NCBI GenBank assembly: GCA_029251405.1
Contig: JAQXDK010000028.1
Location: 1 to 48,109 of the forward strand
Reading direction: 5' to 3'
From: Flavobacteriales bacterium
GTDB taxonomy: Bacteria; Bacteroidota; Bacteroidia; Flavobacteriales_D; Parvicellaceae
DNA: 48,109 nt
The translations under genes and the position numbers were made by a program. Under the pieces are notes generated by a model. The model had not been told where the DNA came from. It searched no databases and worked only from the letters and a program-made list of their open reading frames with translations. Numbering within the stretch: position 1 is the stretch's first letter; every line of letters begins with the position of its first letter. Below are positions 46,815-48,109 of this stretch, piece after piece.

Positions 46815-46997
46815 TTATTTGTTTTTTGAAAGAAATTTATAACCAAAAAGAATACTAATAAATGTGAAAATACTAATACCTCCGTCAATTGGAACACAAG
46901 GGGGGGGCCAACAAGGTGTTCCGCCAGGACTTCCTGGCTGAGAAAAGTATTGTTGAGTTATTAAAATTATTATGATTATTAAAAACTTTTTTTTCAT
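46815..46997 (-). CDS. Miniature PID-CTERM-like sorting-signal protein
   Basis: A 60-residue protein with a signal peptide (about 1-19), a short linker rich in Gly, Pro and Cys (residues 20-40, with CWPPPC) and a C-terminal PIDGG motif (about 37-41). A hydrophobic helix (about 42-54) and a basic tail (KFLSKNK) follow. This is the layout of PEP-CTERM-like sorting signals in Bacteroidota (PID-CTERM). The mature peptide before the motif is only about 17 residues, so the protein has almost no cargo domain. It sits immediately before xrtF and is the likely substrate or a processing reporter. Its linker is encoded across a run of eight C. Confidence 0.75.
   Translation of the reverse strand: MKKKFLIIIIILITQQYFSQPGSPGGTPCWPPPCVPIDGGISIFTFISILFGYKFLSKNK
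46900..46907 (-). repeat. C8 homopolymer tract inside the PID-CTERM-like gene
   Basis: Eight consecutive G on the plus strand (C on the coding strand) encode the three prolines of CWPPPC. It is the longest G/C run I saw in the window. Seven C would put the rest in another frame that ends inside xrtF; nine C leads to an early TGA. Either change removes the PIDGG motif and membrane anchor. Confidence 0.85.
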
Positions 46998-47004
46998 TAC
47001 ACTA

Positions 47005-47012
47005 CAAAAGTA
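47005..47012 (-). promoter_or_regulatory. Candidate -7 box for the exosortase locus
   Basis: On the minus strand TACTTTTG matches TAnnTTTG. It lies 7 bases before the ATG at 46997, so the transcript would be nearly leaderless. A -33 TTG is not seen at the usual distance. The 76-bp gap also contains a weaker GATATTTG facing the polysaccharide gene. Confidence 0.35.
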
Positions 47013-47073
47013 TTGATTTATTTAATTTTATACTACTTCTTAGTGTTAAAATACGATATTTGTATATTAATAA

Positions 47074-48109
47074 TTGTCAAAATTGGAAAACAAAAAAACA
47101 TCAAACATATTAAGTCAAAATGATTTCATATGGCTTTTAAATGCTGTTCTTAAGAATTGGTATTTATTTGTTTTAATTATTCCATTAGCTGCTCTTTTAG
47201 GTTATATATATAATCATAAGCAAAAAGAATATCATAATACAAAAATTGAAATTCTACTAAAAACAAATGATGTTTATGACTACCAAGAAAATCTGCAAAG
47301 TAGTTTGGGTTTTTATAATTATTATGGAGACATTTCCAATCAAAAAAGAATCATTGGGTCCTATGACATGATGCAAAATGTTCTAAAAAAATTAGACTTA
47401 TCGTGTTCTTATTTTATAGTTGGAAGATTAAATACCAAAGAGTTTTTTAACGAGTTGCCTTTCAAGGTAGACGTAAATGTTTTAAATCAAAATCTTTTTG
47501 AAATCCCAATAGCTTTCAAAATTTTAAATAAAAACCAATATGAATTGAGTTATGTTTTAAATGAGAACATATATATCGAAATGCATTATTTTGATTCACT
47601 TCAAACTACCAATCATTACTCAATCAATACTCAATTAAATACATTTTTGGATTCTAAAAGAGCAGAAAATTTCTCTGAAATAAATTATCAAATTATTTTT
47701 CATAACGATAGTTACTGGGTTAATAATATCATTTCTAATTTATCTATTGAGAATATTGAATACACTTCTCTTTTGGTTGTTAATTTATTGGATGAAGTAC
47801 CTGAGAGGTCTAGAATGATATTGGACACCTTAGCATATGAGTATATTGGATATACATTAGAAAATCAATTTAGAATTAATGAGAATACAGCAAATTATAT
47901 AAATATTCAATTAGAAAACGTTGTAAATGTTATTGATTCTATTCAATATGAATTACAAAACTTCCGAGATAAAAAGGGAATTTTGAATGTAGATAAGGAA
48001 TCTGACAAGTATTTTCAGACACTAATGTTACATAAATCGGCTAAAAGAAAATTAGGGTTAAAAGTTAAATCTTTAGAAAATTTGATTACATATCTAACAA
48101 AATTAAAAG
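47074..48109 (+). CDS. Wzz/GumC-like polysaccharide co-polymerase (3' end outside)
   Basis: An open frame from TTG at 47074 (TAA immediately upstream) to the window edge, at least 345 codons. It begins with a cytoplasmic tail and a membrane helix (about 30-46, YLFVLIIPLAALLGYIY). A long periplasmic region follows and enters a helical coiled-coil-like stretch (about 275-345). This is the topology of polysaccharide chain-length regulators; a second helix and perhaps a tyrosine-kinase domain would lie beyond the edge. A TTG at 47083 is another possible start. It is divergent from the exosortase genes, as exosortase loci commonly neighbour exopolysaccharide genes. Confidence 0.78.
   Translation, partial: MSKLENKKTSNILSQNDFIWLLNAVLKNWYLFVLIIPLAALLGYIYNHKQKEYHNTKIEILLKTNDVYDYQENLQSSLGFYNYYGDISNQKRIIGSYDMMQNVLKKLDLSCSYFIVGRLNTKEFFNELPFKVDVNVLNQNLFEIPIAFKILNKNQYELSYVLNENIYIEMHYFDSLQTTNHYSINTQLNTFLDSKRAENFSEINYQIIFHNDSYWVNNIISNLSIENIEYTSLLVVNLLDEVPERSRMILDTLAYEYIGYTLENQFRINENTANYINIQLENVVNVIDSIQYELQNFRDKKGILNVDKESDKYFQTLMLHKSAKRKLGLKVKSLENLITYLTKLK

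Overview
The window is AT-rich, densely coded DNA that reads in the standard bacterial code. It looks like a chromosome segment from a free-living, probably marine, member of the Bacteroidota (Flavobacteriales, Cryomorphaceae/Schleiferiaceae-like). The evidence is family content and style: a DUF5686 protein with a carboxypeptidase-regulatory domain, a TPR/PD40/OmpA-type envelope protein, Bacteroidota-type LptD and OstA proteins, an exosortase F locus, the SpoT-Fur-PurA gene order, very little Shine-Dalgarno signal, and occasional TAnnTTTG -7 boxes. Nearly all of it is ordinary chromosomal backbone. I saw no rRNA, tRNA, CRISPR array, phage or transposase. No stretch over about 300 bases lacks a gene.

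Left end (1-5.5 kb, minus strand): a truncated EamA-like permease fragment lies between the arms of a perfect 32-bp inverted repeat at the window edge. Upstream of it on the same strand are a membrane SpoIIE/PP2C phosphatase, the bifunctional PaaZ protein, a small unknown and the mutase chaperone MeaB. A short plus-strand group follows (5.5-7.3 kb): a GNAT acetyltransferase, a YwqK/MORN-like exported protein and a lipoprotein.

7.3-15.3 kb is a closely spaced minus-strand series: recR, a glycosyltransferase fused to a degenerate sugar-phosphotransferase-like membrane part, a lipoyl E2 acyltransferase, the TPR/PD40/OmpA-like protein, a DEDDh exonuclease and an FAH-family hydrolase. 15.4-20.9 kb holds a sodium:solute symporter and a minus-strand sulP-pyrD-DUF3050-dsrE group. 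20.9-25.5 kb is a tight plus-strand operon with three ATGA overlaps (polyprenyl-phosphate glycosyltransferase, PAP2 phosphatase, GT39 glycosyltransferase, PepD dipeptidase). This looks like a lipid-linked sugar transfer module.

25.5-38.9 kb is an envelope biogenesis block: DUF5686 protein, panB and a pseudouridine synthase, ridA and lptD, then amidase, mlaD, two Fe-S redox subunits, a misnamed conserved small protein and ostA. 38.9-45.7 kb is a minus-strand run, glyA-fahA-relA/spoT-fur-STAS-purA, continuing into ostA. 45.7-48.1 kb is an exosortase F locus: a 60-residue PID-CTERM-like protein, exosortase XrtF and its associated membrane protein. It is divergent from a Wzz/GumC-like polysaccharide co-polymerase that runs off the right edge.

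The most interesting signal is in the exosortase locus. The candidate substrate is little more than a signal peptide, a Cys/Pro-rich linker and a sorting anchor. Its linker is encoded across a run of eight C bases, the longest G/C homopolymer I saw in this AT-rich window. A slip there would remove the sorting anchor, which suggests, but does not prove, phase-variable surface display coupled to polysaccharide export.
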